The notes: a model not told the origin generated them from the letters alone. Positions 1-6,108 are shown, counted from the first letter of the stretch. The stretch is DNA of 6,587 bases from Myxococcus sp046520405 (GCA_046520405.1 JBKGHI010000373.1:1-6587), one strand, 5' to 3'. Numbers and translations are program-made.

Positions 1-276
1 CCCGCGCCGGGCATCGAGGTGCCGCGCCGCTGGCCGGGGCTCCGCGCCGGCAGCTTCCAGTTCGGGCCGGTCGCCGAGGCGCAGAAGCCGCTGCCCGGCG
101 TGCTCGCCCACCACTACTTCGGACACGCCGACGGCGCGTGGCTCGTCCTCTACGCGTGGCTGCGCATCGAGGCCGGGCTCGCGCCGGACGTCGCGTTTGA
201 GGAGGCGGTGAAGCGCACGACGGGCGTGTGCCGCGCCGATGTTCGAGATCTGCTACCCACGCCCGCCACGGCCTGA
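1..276 (+). CDS. 3' end of an unrecognised gene (partial)
   Basis: The frame is open from the first base and ends at TGA 274-276, so the gene probably starts before the window. A GTG at 19 is in frame, but nothing like a ribosome binding site precedes it. The 91 visible residues are rich in Arg, Ala and Leu. They include a central His-Tyr-rich stretch (AHHYFGHADGAW) and an amphipathic segment (LVLYAWLRIEAGLAPDVAFEEAVKR). I do not recognise the family. The gene ends 16 bases before the next start, so the two are probably co-transcribed. If the next gene is a small lysis or tail membrane protein, this could be a phage-type gene, but that is a guess. Confidence 0.5.
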   Translation, partial: PAPGIEVPRRWPGLRAGSFQFGPVAEAQKPLPGVLAHHYFGHADGAWLVLYAWLRIEAGLAPDVAFEEAVKRTTGVCRADVRDLLPTPATA

Positions 277-292
277 CGAAGAGGAGAGACGG

Positions 293-529
293 ATGGACAC
301 CTTCACCAGCGTTGCGACGTGGCTTCAGGCGACGGGCCCCTACGGGCTCGTGGCCGTGCTCGGCTGGGCGTTCTGGCGCGTGAACGAGAAGAAGGACGCG
401 CAGCTCCGCGAGCTGTTCGACAGGGCGGACGAGATGGGTCGTGTGAAGACCGAGGCCGTGACGAAGGTCGAAGCCGCGCTCCTGGCGCTCAAGGACGCCA
501 TTGAGGACATGCACGACAAGGCTGCGTGA
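293..529 (+). CDS. Small one-membrane-segment protein with helical tail
   Basis: This 78-aa protein starts at ATG 293, preceded by a good Shine-Dalgarno (GAGGAG, 281-286, six-base spacer), which favours this start over the in-frame ATG at 239 inside the previous gene. Residues about 12-28 (TGPYGLVAVLGWAFWRV) form a single hydrophobic helix. The rest is charged and helix-forming (NEKKDAQLRELF...), ending in alternating Lys, Glu and Ala, and may form a coiled coil. Small proteins of this shape are common in prophages and integrative elements, sometimes called holin-like, but no specific motif is visible. It is probably inner-membrane anchored with a cytoplasmic helical tail. It sits 16 bases after the preceding gene and before a promoter-containing gap. 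Confidence 0.65.
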   Translation: MDTFTSVATWLQATGPYGLVAVLGWAFWRVNEKKDAQLRELFDRADEMGRVKTEAVTKVEAALLALKDAIEDMHDKAA

Positions 530-578
530 CGGACCGCGCGCGGAGTTCTCGTGAGGTAACGCGGGCTTCCGAGCGCCG

Positions 579-630
579 GTCGATTTCTCGCTTCTTCGCC
601 TTGGAAGGTCGCCGAAAGGAAGCCTGTATG
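579..630 (+). promoter_or_regulatory. Promoter-like module A (upstream box, -35, -10)
   Basis: TTGGAA (601-606), a 17-base spacer and CTGTAT (624-629) form a sigma-70-like promoter. A box GTCGATTTCTCG (579-590) begins 22 bases before the TTG. The same arrangement recurs at 983-1034, with the same 22-base distance and 17-base spacer, and the last ten bases AGCCTGTATG are identical. Predicted transcription starts near 636, giving a leader of about 47 bases before the gene at 683. The conserved box may bind a shared regulator (inference). Confidence 0.55.
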
Positions 631-682
631 TCGTCGCGAACGGGGCGCAACGCACGAACCCCCCGCGACGGAGAGCGACGAC

Positions 683-958
683 ATGAAAGTGAGCGAGCTG
701 ATCGAGCTCCTGGAGGAGCAGGACCCGGGCGCTGAGGTCCTCATTATGAGCCAGCAGAACTGGCCGTTCGAGAACGCCGTCGCCGGCGTCGCGGTGCGCG
801 AGGAGATGCTCCGCGCCGATCGCGACGAGGACGGCGATGACGACGACGCGGAGGAGCCTCGCTACGAGCGCGGCACCGCGCCGAACGACGTGTTCCTCGG
901 CGAGGGCGAGCAGCTCCGCTACGGGTCGAAGACCGCGTGGCAGGTGGCGGTGCGCTGA
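683..958 (+). CDS. Small acidic hypothetical protein (MKVSELIE type)
   Basis: This is a 91-aa acidic protein. It opens with MKVSELIELLEEQDPGAEVLIMSQQNWPFENAVAGVAVREEM, a pattern I associate with small uncharacterised proteins of plasmids, phages and genomic islands (Leu-rich helix, D-P-x-A-E-V turn, then a W-P-F-E strand region). An Asp/Glu-rich linker covers residues about 46-60 and the tail ends YGSKTAWQVAVR. The start is ATG 683, with GGAG at 670-673 nine bases upstream. No catalytic residues are evident. Promoter-like module A lies upstream and module B follows the stop, so it is probably its own transcription unit. Function unknown. Confidence 0.7.
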   Translation: MKVSELIELLEEQDPGAEVLIMSQQNWPFENAVAGVAVREEMLRADRDEDGDDDDAEEPRYERGTAPNDVFLGEGEQLRYGSKTAWQVAVR

Positions 959-982
959 TGCGCGGAGGCGGTCCCGAGAGAG

Positions 983-1034
983 GTCGATTCTTCACGGAAC
1001 GACCTTGCTCGGGGCGCGAACGGGAGCCTGTATG
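983..1034 (+). promoter_or_regulatory. Promoter-like module B
   Basis: TTGCTC (1005-1010), a 17-base spacer and CTGTAT (1028-1033) copy the layout of the module at 579-630, including an upstream GTCGATT box at 983 that lies 22 bases before the TTG. The -10 ends in an ATG (1032-1034) that is in frame with the next gene. Transcription should start after it, near 1040, so that ATG is unlikely to be the start codon. The module would drive the two overlapping genes at 1062 and 1259. Confidence 0.55.
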
Positions 1035-1061
1035 GCGAAGCGATCCACGCGGAGGCTGCCG

Positions 1062-1262
1062 ATGACTACGACGAACAAGCAACCCCAGACGCCGGGCGAC
1101 GTCCTCGCCGCCATCGCGCGCGAGAAGCTCGGCTTCGAGACGCTCGACACGCGCCACAGCGACTCGCTCGACTTCCGAGACGTCGCGGTCTGGTCGGTGA
1201 AGGACGCGCTCGAGGCCGCGTACCGCGCGGGGCTCGCCGCGGCGAAGGGGGCCCGCCGATGA
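1062..1262 (+). CDS. DUF6900-like small protein
   Basis: This 66-aa protein starts at ATG 1062, chosen because GGAGG (1051-1055) lies six bases upstream and because the earlier in-frame ATG (1032) is part of the predicted -10 element. After a Thr/Gln-rich start, the core is GDVLAAIAREKLGFETLDTR, then HSDSLDFRDVAVWSVKDALE and AAYRAGLAAA. From memory this layout, with its T-R-x-S-D-S-L-D-F motif, resembles the DUF6900 group of small plasmid and island proteins; I could not verify it. Two helices flank the conserved S-D-S-L-D-F-R-D-V-A-V-W segment. Function is unknown. The stop overlaps the next start by ATGA, suggesting translational coupling. Confidence 0.7.
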   Translation: MTTTNKQPQTPGDVLAAIAREKLGFETLDTRHSDSLDFRDVAVWSVKDALEAAYRAGLAAAKGARR

Positions 1263-1519
1263 GCATCCTCGGCACCACGACGACCTACGTCGGCAGCGAG
1301 CACGGCTACCTGCGCGGCTACCGCGTCCGCATCGTCGCGGTGCTCAAGGCGGACGGGAGCTACGTGAAGGACCACGACGAGCTCGCGCGCGTAGGCGGCG
1401 TGACCGCAGACGACCGCATCGAGGTGCAGCCCTGGCTCGAAGCGGAGAGCCGCTTCAGCTTCGTGACGAGCGATCCGCGCGCAGTCGACCTCGAGTGCTT
1501 CGCGCACCTGCGGCGCTGA
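1259..1519 (+). CDS. Hypothetical island protein (GSEHGYLRGYRVRI type)
   Basis: This 86-aa protein starts at ATG 1259, overlapping the previous stop by four bases. It is predicted to be mostly beta: YVGSEHGYLRGYRVRIVAVL, then a charged loop, then DRIEVQPWLEAESRFSFVTSDPRAVDL. The short strands spaced by Gly and charged loops suggest a small beta-barrel, but I can name no family. The pairing with the upstream gene suggests the two act together. A short GC hairpin follows the stop. Confidence 0.65.
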   Translation: MSILGTTTTYVGSEHGYLRGYRVRIVAVLKADGSYVKDHDELARVGGVTADDRIEVQPWLEAESRFSFVTSDPRAVDLECFAHLRR

Positions 1520-1535
1520 CGACCTGACCGGACTC

Positions 1536-1554
1536 GCGCTCCGTCCCGGAGCGC
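1536..1554 (+). terminator. Possible GC hairpin after the 1259 gene
   Basis: A perfect 7-bp stem GCGCTCC / GGAGCGC (1536-1542, 1548-1554) with a five-base loop begins 17 bases after the stop at 1519. No T-run follows, so this is a weak terminator call. No convincing promoter is visible in the 72 bases from there to the next gene, so read-through from module B is equally possible. Confidence 0.3.
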
Positions 1555-1626
1555 CCACCCGACACGTGAGCGCGGGCGCGCGCGTGAAGGGCGACGTGTA
1601 CCCAGCGCCCGACGAGGAGAGCAGTC

Positions 1627-2000
1627 ATGAGCACGAAGACGAAGGCCAAGACCAAGCGGACGAAGAAGAACGACCTCGAGGGGCTGCGGCTCCCTGAGCT
1701 GTGGGAGCGCTTCAAGGAGGCGACGGGCGAGAGCACCAAGAGCCCGAACCGGAAGTTCCTCATCCGGCGCATCGAGGAGGCGCTCGCCGCGCGCACCGAG
1801 GAGCCGCCCGCGCCCTCTGCCGACGAGGCGCTGCCCCCGGCTCGCCGCAACGCGCGCTCGGCCGAGCCCACCCCGGAGACGAGCGTCGAGGGGAGCGCAC
1901 CTCCGAAGCAGCGAGGGCGCTTCGCGTCGATGACCATCCAGGAACTGCAGGCGAAGTATCTCGAGGTCGTCGGGCGCTCGACGGGCAGCGACGACCGCCG
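1627..2000 (+). pseudogene. 5' part of a helical-repeat/RHH gene split by the element
   Basis: ATG 1627 follows a Shine-Dalgarno (GAGGAGA, 1614-1620). The Lys-rich N-terminus leads into a first helical repeat (residues about 15-58: LEGLRLPELWERFKEATGES, then PNRKFLIRRIEEAL). A Pro/Ala/Glu-rich linker follows, then a second repeat (about 99-125: MTIQELQAKYLEVVGRSTGS) that stops abruptly at the mobile element. The repeats resemble the DUF2924/SAP-like short helical motif (L-x-E-L-x-x-x-Y/W-x-x-x-x-G...L-I/V-x-K/R-I). The remaining frame runs 16 codons into the element (YVEPVDMWSRVRVAA) and stops at 2049. The missing half, YLIWKIREAEKGRI and a ribbon-helix-helix-like domain, resumes at about 6134. 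The intact protein was probably DNA-binding (inference). A truncated 140-aa product could still be made. Confidence 0.8.
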
Positions 2001-2028
2001 TTATGTGGAGCCCGTCGATATGTGGAGT
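2000..2028 (+). repeat. Left terminal inverted repeat (29 bp)
   Basis: It matches the reverse complement of 6080-6108 at all 29 positions. It contains two direct copies of ATGTGGAG (the outer within 2001-2010, the inner within 2019-2027) separated by CCCGTCGAT, so the repeat itself is a tandem of a probable recombinase binding unit. Reading inward, the match stops at 2029. Confidence 0.9.
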
Positions 2029-2093
2029 CGGGTGCGGGTTGCCGCCTGAAGCCGTGGAAGTTCAGCAACTTGAGCGCGCGGAGCGGCTCGACA

Positions 2094-2112
2094 ACTCCAC
2101 ATAATCGCGCCG
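2094..2112 (+). repeat. Left subterminal repeat with -10-like core
   Basis: ACTCCACATAATCGCGCCG is the inverted partner of 6016-6034 with one mismatch in 19. Its CTCCACATAA half is the same unit as in the terminal repeat but reversed, so each end carries units in both orientations. CATAAT (2100-2105) also resembles a -10 facing inward toward ritA. No good -35 lies 17 bases upstream. Confidence 0.75.
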
Positions 2113-2161
2113 TTGTCTCCGGCGACCGGGGCTCCTCCCGGTCGAGCACCAAGGAGACAAC
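2112..2161 (+). promoter_or_regulatory. Two-stem hairpin hiding the ritA ribosome binding site
   Basis: A perfect 9-bp outer stem GTTGTCTCC / GGAGACAAC (2112-2120, 2153-2161) encloses a 7-bp inner stem GACCGGG / CCCGGTC (2124-2130, 2137-2143) with a six-base loop. The 3' strand of the outer stem contains the GGAG of the ritA Shine-Dalgarno (AAGGAG, 2151-2156) and ends one base before ATG 2162. In RNA this would block ritA translation. A transcript from the CATAAT at 2100 would start at about 2112 and might lack the first bases of the stem. Confidence 0.65.
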
Positions 2162-3484
2162 ATGTTGGAGACGTTCTTCGAGAAGCGCTTCGTCTTGGAG
2201 CGCTTTCGCGCGAGCCCCGTGGGCTCGCACCTCGACGGGTTCGCCACGTCGCTGCTCGCGCAGGGGTACTCGTTCCAGGCAGGAGGCTCGTGCCTCCGCC
2301 ACGCTGTTCACCTCGGACGCTGGATGGATCCACGCGGCGTGCCGCTGAGTGCGCTCGACGAGGAAGTGAGCTCGTCCTTCGTCGGGCACTTCCCGGCCTG
2401 CGATTGCTACGACGAGCGCGTCGGCAGCCATGAGCGCGCCCTCGCGCGGGTGCGGGTGTTCCGTCGCTACCTTCAGGACGTTGGGGTGGTCGCACGTCCG
2501 CCCCTGACCGTCGTCGACGATCCGCTCGTCACCGACTTCGTGACGTGGATGCGGAGCCAGCGCGGAGCGAGTGAGCAGACCATCAAGGCGTTCTCGCGCG
2601 TCGTTCGACGCCTGCTCTCCCGTGTCGGCAACGAGCCGAGCACGTACACGAGCCACGCGCTGCGAAAGGCCGTCGTCGCGCTCTCGGAGGGACACGGCGA
2701 TGCAACGGCGGAGCAGGTCGCCACGGCGACGAGGTCGTTTCTCCGACAGCTCGCGGTGCGAGGGCATTGCAGCATCGATCTCGCCGACGGCATCCCGCGC
2801 CCGGCCCAGTGGTCGCAGACGACGTTGCCGAAGCACCTGTCGTCGGAGGACGTCGAGAAGCTGCTGGCCACCTGCGACGTCAGCACGGCGACGGGTCTTC
2901 GCGATCGTGCCGTGATGTTGCTGCTCGCGCGTCTCGGTCTTCGCGCGGATGATGTGCTCAGGCTCCGACTCGTCGACGTGGACTGGAAGGCGGCGACAAT
3001 TCGCCTGGTCGGCAAGGGGCGCCACGAGTCGAGGCTTCCTCTGCCGCAGGAGGTCGGTGACGCTCTGCTGGCGTACATCGACAAGGGGCGACCTCGCATC
3101 GTCGAGAAGCACCTGTTCCTGACGGCGCGCGCGCCCTGGGCGCCTATTCGAAACAACTCGACGATCTCGCAGCTCGTCGAGCGGGCGATCCTTCGTGCTG
3201 GCGTCGACGCGCCGTCCTTCGGATCGCACCTCCTTCGTCATTCGGCCGCGACCTCGATGCTGCGCGAGGGAGCTTCGCTCGACGGCATCGCCTCCATCCT
3301 GCGCCATCGGTCGATCGACACGACGGTCATCTACGCGCGCGTCGACGAGCGTCTGCTCACGCAGGTCGCACAGCCCTGGTTGTCCAGCGATGCGCCGTCC
3401 CCGTCACCAAAGCCGCCGAGCACACCGACGCCCGAGATGCAGACGTTCCTGCGGCCCTGGTTCGCGGAGGTGTCGCCGTGCTGA
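2162..3484 (+). CDS. ritA: Tyrosine recombinase, first of trio (RitA)
   Basis: This is a 440-aa site-specific recombinase that cuts and rejoins DNA through a 3'-phosphotyrosine, here acting on the element ends. The N-terminal half (about 1-215) is helical, with the core-binding SAM-like fold expected around 115-205. The catalytic domain follows. The catalytic set is complete: R261 (GLRADDVLRL), K285 (GKGRHES), H356 and R359 (HLLRH), H382 (ILRHRS) and Y391 (DTTVIYARVD). A Pro/Ser-rich tail ends FLRPWFAEVSPC. The start is ATG 2162, five bases after AAGGAG. Its stop overlaps the next start by 7 bases. Translation is probably restrained by the hairpin over its start. The symbol is assigned from trio position and size; catalytic competence is an inference from motifs. 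Confidence 0.85.
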   Translation: MLETFFEKRFVLERFRASPVGSHLDGFATSLLAQGYSFQAGGSCLRHAVHLGRWMDPRGVPLSALDEEVSSSFVGHFPACDCYDERVGSHERALARVRVFRRYLQDVGVVARPPLTVVDDPLVTDFVTWMRSQRGASEQTIKAFSRVVRRLLSRVGNEPSTYTSHALRKAVVALSEGHGDATAEQVATATRSFLRQLAVRGHCSIDLADGIPRPAQWSQTTLPKHLSSEDVEKLLATCDVSTATGLRDRAVMLLLARLGLRADDVLRLRLVDVDWKAATIRLVGKGRHESRLPLPQEVGDALLAYIDKGRPRIVEKHLFLTARAPWAPIRNNSTISQLVERAILRAGVDAPSFGSHLLRHSAATSMLREGASLDGIASILRHRSIDTTVIYARVDERLLTQVAQPWLSSDAPSPSPKPPSTPTPEMQTFLRPWFAEVSPC

Positions 3485-4384
3485 AGCCGCTCGTCGATGA
3501 CTACCTCGCGGCTCGTCGAGCCCTCGGCTTCGAGCTCCATGCTCCGGAGCGCATGCTCAACGACTTCGCAGCGTTCGGGAAGGAACGTGGTGAGTCCCAT
3601 GTGCTCGCGGCGACCGCGATCGACTGGGCCGCCAAGGGAAACACGGCCGGAGTGCGCCACCATCGTCTCCAAGCCGTTGCGCTCTTCGCCCGCCACGTGC
3701 GCGCGGAAGACCCTCGCCACGAGGTTCCGAGCAGTCGCGTGTTCCCCGCCGTGCCCCGCCAGTTGGTGCCTCACATCTACACCGACGACGAGGCTCGTCG
3801 GCTCCTCGCGGCGACGACGGCACTTGGACCGCCTGAGTCGATGCGAGTGCTGACGGCGCAGAGCTTCTTCGCCCTGATGTTCGCGACGGGGCTTCGGATC
3901 TCGGAGGCGCTTGCGCTTGACCTCGACGACGTGAAGCCTGAAGGCCTGCTGATCCGTCAGACGAAGTTCAAGAAGACCCGCCTCGTCCCGCTGCACGAGA
4001 CCGCACGACAGGGCCTCGCCCGATACATCGAGCGCCGCCGCGCTGCGAAGACGACGCCGAGCCTCTTCGTTGGCTTTCGCGGTGGTCGTCTCGCCCACAA
4101 CAGCGTTCGCCCGATGTTCAAGAAGATGCTCGAAGTCGCCGACGTCAAGAAGGCCAACGGCCGTGCTCCTCGCATCCACGACATCCGGCACACCTTTGCG
4201 GTGCGTGCGCTCGAAGCCTGTCCCGAGGGCCGCGAGCGCGTCACCCAGCACATGCTCGCGCTCACGACCTACCTCGCACTCGCACGTGACCGACACGTAC
4301 TGGTACTTGCAGGCGACGCCGCGCTTGATGCGCGGAATCGCCGATCGCGTGCGCGAGTCCCTTGGAAACGGAGGCGCACGATGA
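3478..4384 (+). pseudogene. ritB: Tyrosine recombinase, second of trio (RitB), frame disrupted
   Basis: It starts at GTG 3478 with GGAGG (3466-3470) seven bases upstream, overlapping ritA. Residues 1-266 read as a tyrosine recombinase with R140 (GLRISEALAL), K163 (TKFKKTRLVPL), H234 and R237 (HDIRHTF). After TTYL the frame breaks. The expected continuation HSHVTDTYWYLQATPRLMRG is encoded in the +1 frame from 4277, contains the nucleophile Tyr (4304-4306), and ends at TGA 4382-4384 in the usual ATGA overlap with ritC. Only a single G (4276) remains where a Gly codon (LGH) should be, so two bases appear to be lost. The unshifted frame instead runs through 35 unrelated residues into ritC, giving a 656-codon fusion without RitB's own Tyr. 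Repaired length would be about 302 aa. A sequencing error is possible. Confidence 0.8.
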
Positions 4385-5448
4385 CGCTCCTGGCGCCCCA
4401 TCTGACGGCCTACCTCCGCGAGCGGCTCCCGCAGGAGCGCCAAGCCAGCAGGCACACCGTCGACGCATATGCGTACACGTTCAAGCTGCTCTTCGCGTTC
4501 ACGACGAAGCGGCTTGGCGTGGCTCCCTCGGCGCTGACGCTGGAGCAGCTCGATGCGCCGTTGCTCCTCGAGTTCCTCGCGCACCTCCAAGCCGAGCGAG
4601 GAAACAGCGCGCGCACGCGCAACTCGCGGCTCGTCGCTATCAAGTCGTTCATGCGCTTCGTCGAGTACCGCGTCCCTTCGGCGATCGAGCAGGTCCGCCG
4701 CGTGCTGGCGATCCCGATGCAGCGCACCGACACCATGCTCGTGCGCCACATCGACCGCGCCGAGGAGAAGGCGCTGCTCGACGCGCCCGACCCGACGACG
4801 CGTCTGGGCATTCGCGACCGCGCGATCTTGCTGATGGGCACCGCAGGTGGACTCCGCGTCTCGGAGATCATCGGGCTGCGCCTCGACGAGCTGACGTTCG
4901 ACGGCGCGTACTTGGAGCTGCGTGTGCGAGGCAAAGGTCGCAAGCAGCGCGGCCTCACCTTGTGGAAGGAGGTCGCGGATGCCGTGCGTGCGTGGCTCGC
5001 TGTGCGCGGCGACACGCTCGTGCCTGAGGTCTTCCTCAACGCGCGTGGCGGGACGCTCTCTCGATGGGGCTGCGACTACGTCCTCAAGAAGCACGTCGAG
5101 ACCGCGACGATAAAGTGCCCGTCGATCGCCAAGCGCCGCGTGTCTCCTCATGTGCTCCGTCACACGTGCGCGATGACGCTGCTGCAAGCGACCGGCGACA
5201 TTCGGAAGGTCTCCCTCTGGCTCGGTCACGCGAGCCAGCAGACGACCGAGATCTACTTGCAGGCCGACCCGACCGAGAAGCTGGAGGCGCTCGACGCGGT
5301 GAAGTTGCCCACGCTGCGCAAGGGCAACTTCAGCCCGCCCGATCAGCTCCTCGCCTCGCTCATGGGAACGGCGCCCGCGCCGGTGCCGCCATCGCCGCGC
5401 AGTAGGAGAAAGTCGGCGACCTCGCGCTCCCCGGACTCGACGAAGTAG
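4381..5448 (+). CDS. ritC: Tyrosine recombinase, third of trio (RitC)
   Basis: This 355-aa recombinase starts at ATG 4381, preceded by GGAGG (4370-4374) at six bases, so it can be made independently of the upstream frame disruption. An N-terminal SAM-like domain (about 1-110: MTLLAPHLTAYLRERL ... SRLVAIKSFMRFVEY) precedes the catalytic domain. The catalytic residues are complete: R159 (GLRVSEIIGL), K185 (GKGRKQR), H257 and R260 (HVLRHT), H283 (LGHAS) and Y292 (TTEIYLQ). The final 35 or so residues (Pro/Ser/Arg-rich) overlap the convergent passenger gene by 106 bases and look like an add-on beyond the usual end. It probably acts with RitA and RitB on the element ends. Because of the ritB lesion it is also the C-terminal part of a longer open frame from 3478. 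Confidence 0.85.
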   Translation: MTLLAPHLTAYLRERLPQERQASRHTVDAYAYTFKLLFAFTTKRLGVAPSALTLEQLDAPLLLEFLAHLQAERGNSARTRNSRLVAIKSFMRFVEYRVPSAIEQVRRVLAIPMQRTDTMLVRHIDRAEEKALLDAPDPTTRLGIRDRAILLMGTAGGLRVSEIIGLRLDELTFDGAYLELRVRGKGRKQRGLTLWKEVADAVRAWLAVRGDTLVPEVFLNARGGTLSRWGCDYVLKKHVETATIKCPSIAKRRVSPHVLRHTCAMTLLQATGDIRKVSLWLGHASQQTTEIYLQADPTEKLEALDAVKLPTLRKGNFSPPDQLLASLMGTAPAPVPPSPRSRRKSATSRSPDSTK

Positions 5449-5924
5449 CGGTGCAGCGCACGACGAAACAGCTCGGCGCGGCTCGACAGACCGAGCCGTC
5501 GCCGGGCGTCGTCCACGCGCTCGACGACGGGCGCGGGCATCCGCAGCGGCAGCACCAAGATGTCATCGTCACCGTGAGCCACACGCGGTTCGGAGCCGAC
5601 GCGGAGCAAGCCGCGCTCGGCCTGCCGCAACCGCCATCGCAAATACGCGACATCGGTCGATCCCGTGGGCCTCCCGATGATCTCTTGGTGCCGCGCCTTC
5701 AGTTCCTCGACCGACAGCCCCTTCGTCGACGTGATCGTCTTCGGCGCGGTCGACTTCTTCTTCGCCGTCACCGTGCGAGCCTTCGCAGCCTGGAGAATCT
5801 TGCGAACCAACCACGCCTTGTTCGGCGTGCGCGTCGGCTCGCCGACGACCTCGGCGTACTTCGCCTGCAGCTCCGGCAGCCGCAACGCCTTGAGGGACTC
5901 CTCGTTCATTTTGACCTTGCTCAT
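5343..5924 (-). CDS. Passenger: two helical repeats + ribbon-helix-helix protein, homologue of the disrupted gene
   Basis: This is a 193-aa protein. ATG 5924 has AAGGAG (plus-strand CTCCTT, 5932-5937) seven bases upstream, which favours it over the in-frame ATG at 5948. Repeat 1 (about 5-45) reads LKALRLPELQAKYAEVVGEP, then PNKAWLVRKIL. Repeat 2 (about 65-105) reads LSVEELKARHQEIIGRPTGS, then TDVAYLRWRLRQAERG. A ribbon-helix-helix-like domain follows (about 120-165: LVLPLRMPAPVVERVDDARR, then SSRAELFRRALHRYFVES). Order and motifs match the gene split by the element (ELQAKYLEVVGRSTGS, YLIWKIREAEKG, LLPLRLEADVADKMDEAWRS, MEFFRGAIGHYLAHLG). Such proteins are likely DNA-binding; target and partner are unknown. 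It is driven by an island-type promoter just upstream. Confidence 0.8.
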   Translation of the reverse strand: MSKVKMNEESLKALRLPELQAKYAEVVGEPTRTPNKAWLVRKILQAAKARTVTAKKKSTAPKTITSTKGLSVEELKARHQEIIGRPTGSTDVAYLRWRLRQAERGLLRVGSEPRVAHGDDDILVLPLRMPAPVVERVDDARRRLGLSSRAELFRRALHRYFVESGEREVADFLLLRGDGGTGAGAVPMSEARS

Positions 5925-5966
5925 GCTCGCTCTCCTTGTGAGCGCCATGAAGCAGCGCCCGTCGCC

Positions 5967-5995
5967 ATACAGGCTTCCGGGCGCAGGAACCTCAA
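5967..5995 (-). promoter_or_regulatory. Promoter-like module C for the passenger gene
   Basis: On the minus strand, TTGAGG (5995-5990), a 17-base spacer and CTGTAT (5972-5967) repeat the promoter layout seen at 601-629 and 1005-1033. The shared segment GGAAGCCTGTATG is identical to module A over 13 bases. Predicted start is near 5960, with a leader of about 36 bases to ATG 5924. The upstream GTCGATT box of modules A and B is not present. Confidence 0.55.
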
Positions 5996-6013
5996 GGTTA
6001 TTCCACCGCTGAA
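5986..6013. repeat. Leader repeat, copy 1 (inside element)
   Basis: Starting GGAACCTC and ending TGAA, this sequence recurs outside the element at 6476-6505, with 25 matched bases and two single-base gaps. It overlaps the -35 of the passenger promoter and contains AACCTTGAGGTT, a short palindrome, so it may be an operator (inference). Confidence 0.6.
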
Positions 6014-6015
6014 CG

Positions 6016-6034
6016 CGGCACGATTATGTGGAGT
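6016..6034 (-). repeat. Right subterminal repeat with -10-like core
   Basis: This is the inverted partner of 2094-2112 with one mismatch in 19. On the minus strand it reads ACTCCACATAATCGTGCCG, again with CATAAT facing inward, here toward the passenger gene. The spacer to the terminal repeat is 45 bases, against 65 at the left end. Confidence 0.75.
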
Positions 6035-6079
6035 CATCCGCGTCGCGCTCCGAGGGAGTACACGCCTCGCGGAGACGCA

Positions 6080-6108
6080 ACTCCACATATCGACGGGCTC
6101 CACATAAC
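6080..6108 (-). repeat. Right terminal inverted repeat (29 bp)
   Basis: This is the exact reverse complement of 2000-2028, with the same internal duplication of the ATGTGGAG unit. It is followed by CACTAC, then TTATGG, which mirrors the repeat's own CATAA end across six bases. Confidence 0.9.

Larger units (their letters stand above)
2000..6108 (+). mobile_element. RIT-type element (three tyrosine recombinases) with passenger gene
   Basis: The element is bounded by a perfect 29-bp inverted repeat (2000-2028 and 6080-6108). It contains three consecutive, overlapping, same-strand tyrosine recombinase genes of about 440, 302 and 355 residues plus a convergent passenger gene. Three different tyrosine recombinases in fixed order inside inverted repeats is the hallmark of recombinase-in-trio (RIT) elements. 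It interrupts the gene at 1627-2000/6134-6413. The right boundary may lie further out, at 6133 (see the junction finding). ritB is frame-disrupted, so present mobility is doubtful. Rough reading suggests the recombinase genes are slightly less GC-rich than the flanks, consistent with separate origin. Confidence 0.85.

Noticed and set aside
1032..1262. Start of the DUF6900-like gene at ATG 1032
   Set aside because: That ATG lies within the predicted -10 element, while ATG 1062 has an excellent GGAGG at the right distance.
1760..3307. A 515-codon minus-strand open frame
   Set aside because: It lies antisense to ritA and the split gene, is Arg-rich with no recognisable motif, and is a typical artefact of high-GC coding DNA.
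4270..4290. Programmed +1 frameshifting to make full-length RitB
   Set aside because: No slippery codon, rare codon or stop is placed to help, and a simple +1 shift would still omit the conserved Gly of LGH. A two-base loss explains the sequence better.
3331..5229. A 632-codon minus-strand open frame
   Set aside because: It is antisense to ritB and ritC, whose catalytic motifs are clear; its own composition (Arg, His, Glu-rich) has no domain signature.
5451..6107. A 218-codon plus-strand open frame through the passenger
   Set aside because: It is antisense to a gene with clear homology to the split gene and runs into the terminal repeat (ending LHISTGST).
2000..6108. Integron, Tn916-like or ordinary phage integrase module
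   Set aside because: There is no excisionase, tRNA target or attC-like array. Three successive tyrosine recombinases with inverted ends fit a RIT element.
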